Positions 62,467-64,000 of a stretch of DNA of 64,000 nucleotides are shown here, one piece after another. The stretch is from assembly GCA_000158135.1 (NCBI GenBank), contig DS999533.1, forward strand, positions 279,118 through 343,117. Reading direction: 5' to 3'. The stretch is from Rhodobacteraceae bacterium KLH11. GTDB lineage: Bacteria > Pseudomonadota > Alphaproteobacteria > Rhodobacterales > Rhodobacteraceae. The notes under the pieces were generated by a model. It saw nothing but the letters and a program-made list of their open reading frames with translations, had not been told where the DNA came from and did no database searches. Position 1 is the stretch's first letter. Each line of letters begins with the position of its first letter. A program made the position numbers and the translations under genes.

Positions 62467-63698
62467 TGCGTCTGACGGACGAAGAAGACGCGATCCTGAA
62501 CGGGTCCGCCGGGCCGATCCGGGCGCGAGCCATGGCGCATATTGTCGAGGTGGGACGCTTCTTCGACGCGGAGAGGCTGGTCGAGGTGAGCCAGGCGCAT
62601 ATCATGGCTGACACCGAAGCTCTGGGCGAGACCGGGGTCGCTTACCTCGAAGGGCTCGCCGCCGCCGACTGGGAAGATCGTCGCGTCGTGATCCCCACGA
62701 TCACCGATCCGCGCGGCGCCGACTTCAAGGCCTACGATCGCATCCGCCATGACCGCGCTATCGTGACACTGGAAGAACGCGCACGTGACGCCTTCATGGC
62801 GCTCGGCGTTATGATGACGGACACATGCATCAACTATCAGACCATCATGCCGCCTGTGAAAGGTGAGCACCTTGCCTTCGGTGATACCGGCGTCTGCATC
62901 TATTCGAACTCAGTCTTTGGCGCGCGCACGAATTACGAAGGCGGGCCGTCGGCTTTGGCCTCCGCCCTCACGGCGCGCGCGCCTGCTTATGGCTTCCACC
63001 TGGACCGAAATCGACGGGCGACGCAGCGCGTGATCGTGGAGGCCGAGCTTGCCGATTACTTGGACTGGGGCGCGCTCGGTGCGCTCATTGGTGAGCGGAT
63101 GGGGTCCTATTTCGAAGTGCCGTATGTCGAGGGGATCAACGCAGCCAATTCCGATCAACTCAAGCATTTCGGGGCGGCCATGGCATCCTACGGATCAACC
63201 GCACTCTACCATGTTGCCGGCCTGACGCCCGAGGCGGATGAGGCGCTGGACGGTCGTGAGGTGCCGGAAATCAAGCTGAACAGGGCGGACATCGACAGTT
63301 ACGCCGACAGGTTCCGCCGCGAAGATGACACGCTTGACGTCGTGGTCTTCGCTGTACCCCAGCTTTCGCTGATCGAACTTGGCGAATTGGCAGGCCACCT
63401 CGACGGGCGGCGAGTGGTGGATGGTACGACATTGATCGCCACCACCAACCCCGAGATGAAATCCGCCGCCGACCGGATGGGGATCACCAAACGGATCGAG
63501 GATGCGGGTGGTATCCTGCTGGAGGGTGTCTGTTATTATCAAATGCATGCCCGCGAACTGGCCGAGGCAAATGGCTGGCACCGGCTCATGACTAATTCTG
63601 CCAAGCTGACCAACACCATCGCGGGTTATGGATATGCGCCGATGGTCGCGTCCATGGCGCGTTGTGTCGACAGCGCCGTTGCCGGGAGGGTCGTCTGA
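62466..63698 (+). CDS. AcnX-type dehydratase, large catalytic subunit (DUF521)
   Basis: 410-residue AcnX large subunit. Blocks seen: MMTDTCINYQTIMPPVKGEH, GVCIYSNSVFGARTNYEGGP, GGILLEGVCYYQ and LMTNSAKLTNTIAGYGYAPM, which include the cysteines of the iron-sulfur site. Known AcnX reactions are cis-3-hydroxy-L-proline dehydration and mevalonate-5-phosphate dehydration. The adjacent C-C lyase suggests a new dehydratase/hydratase role on a hydroxy acid. ATG 62466 overlaps the preceding stop (TGATG), and its own stop overlaps the small-subunit start. Confidence 0.88.
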   Translation: MRLTDEEDAILNGSAGPIRARAMAHIVEVGRFFDAERLVEVSQAHIMADTEALGETGVAYLEGLAAADWEDRRVVIPTITDPRGADFKAYDRIRHDRAIVTLEERARDAFMALGVMMTDTCINYQTIMPPVKGEHLAFGDTGVCIYSNSVFGARTNYEGGPSALASALTARAPAYGFHLDRNRRATQRVIVEAELADYLDWGALGALIGERMGSYFEVPYVEGINAANSDQLKHFGAAMASYGSTALYHVAGLTPEADEALDGREVPEIKLNRADIDSYADRFRREDDTLDVVVFAVPQLSLIELGELAGHLDGRRVVDGTTLIATTNPEMKSAADRMGITKRIEDAGGILLEGVCYYQMHARELAEANGWHRLMTNSAKLTNTIAGYGYAPMVASMARCVDSAVAGRVV

Positions 63699-64000
63699 TG
63701 GGGCGCGTCTATCAGGGTCATCCCGGTATTGGGACAGGGCTTTTCGAAGGTGAAGCGCTTGTCGCCAGTGACGGCTTTTCTGCGCGCTACGATGTCGATC
63801 TGACCAAAGGCGTCTTTTCGCGCCCTGCGCACAAGCTGCATGGTGAAAGTTTTGCCGAGCGCATCATCGTGCTCGACATTGCGAAGGGCGGTGTCGCCTC
63901 GGCCTGGATGCTGCGCGTGCTGATGCAGGGCGCACACCGTCCGAAGGCGCTGATCCTGAACTGGGCAAATCCGATCATGGCGCAGGGAGCGTCCTTTGGA
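63698..64000 (+). CDS. AcnX small swivelling subunit (DUF126), partial
   Basis: The first 101 residues are in the window and the gene runs past its end. GRVYQGHPGIGTGLFEGEAL, VDLTKGVFSRPAHKLHGESF and ASAWMLRVLMQG are features of the DUF126 small subunit, whose mobile domain completes the AcnX active site. In many bacteria the two subunits are fused; here they are separate genes joined by an ATGA-type overlap. Confidence 0.88.
   Translation, partial: MGRVYQGHPGIGTGLFEGEALVASDGFSARYDVDLTKGVFSRPAHKLHGESFAERIIVLDIAKGGVASAWMLRVLMQGAHRPKALILNWANPIMAQGASFG

Overview
The window looks like accessory DNA of an alphaproteobacterium of the Roseobacter/Rhodobacteraceae type. The gene content fits that group: a RepC-like replication remnant, TRAP and glp-type ABC uptake systems, BKACE, AcnX, an HvrA-like H-NS protein, and IS families common on roseobacter plasmids. 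Two decayed plasmid replication genes (RepC-like near 0.4 kb, Rep_3-like near 24.5 kb), two toxin-antitoxin loci and at least ten complete or broken insertion sequences suggest a plasmid, chromid or genomic island built from several replicons. No rRNA, tRNA or CRISPR array was recognised.

Layout. 0.3-0.6 kb: repC-like fragment. 0.9-4.8 kb: hybrid histidine kinase, an exported sulfite-oxidase-fold protein and a LuxR-type response regulator. 4.8-13.7 kb: a minus-strand cluster, alg44-like, alg8-like, algA, algD and an RTX protein, which resembles a minimal alginate-type polysaccharide locus without the known periplasmic and outer-membrane export genes. 13.8-17 kb: TniQ-like gene, HNH nuclease, DUF3644 and IS66 debris. 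17.0-23.5 kb: an open frame holding 19 copies of an 8-bp repeat, whose stop codon overlaps the start of a 1941-residue autotransporter. 24.2-30.2 kb: Rep_3 remnant, DUF433/DUF5615 toxin-antitoxin pair cut by an IS481 element, complete IS66, and IS110, IS66 and IS3 fragments.

30.2-39.7 kb: RidA-like protein, H-NS-like protein, M56 peptidase and BlaI regulator, then a glycerol-type ABC uptake operon (glpV-S-T-P-Q-U order). 40.2-41.8 kb: parDE with parE cut by an IS630 element. 42.4-50.4 kb: RpiR regulator divergent from a TRAP transporter operon that continues into an M81 peptidase, a D-threonine aldolase/D-serine dehydratase-like enzyme, a PfkB kinase and RidA; this looks like uptake and breakdown of a D-hydroxy-amino-acid compound. 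50.6-52.7 kb: hypothetical gene truncated by an IS1182-type element. 52.8-57.0 kb: ArsR regulator, haloacetate-dehalogenase-like hydrolase, BKACE, SDR, glyoxalase-like protein and Asp/Glu racemase in one tight operon. 57.4-58.7 kb: IS1111/IS110-type element. 58.8-60.1 kb: YciI and LysR, divergent. 60.1-64.0 kb: IS1182 remnant, then a LysR gene divergent from an isocitrate-lyase-family enzyme and the two subunits of an AcnX dehydratase, the last running off the window.

The most unusual points are the repeat tract translationally linked to the autotransporter, two toxin genes separately broken by precise IS insertions while their antitoxins stay intact, the compact alginate-type locus joined to an RTX protein, and the complementary degenerate ATP sites of the GlpS/GlpT pair.
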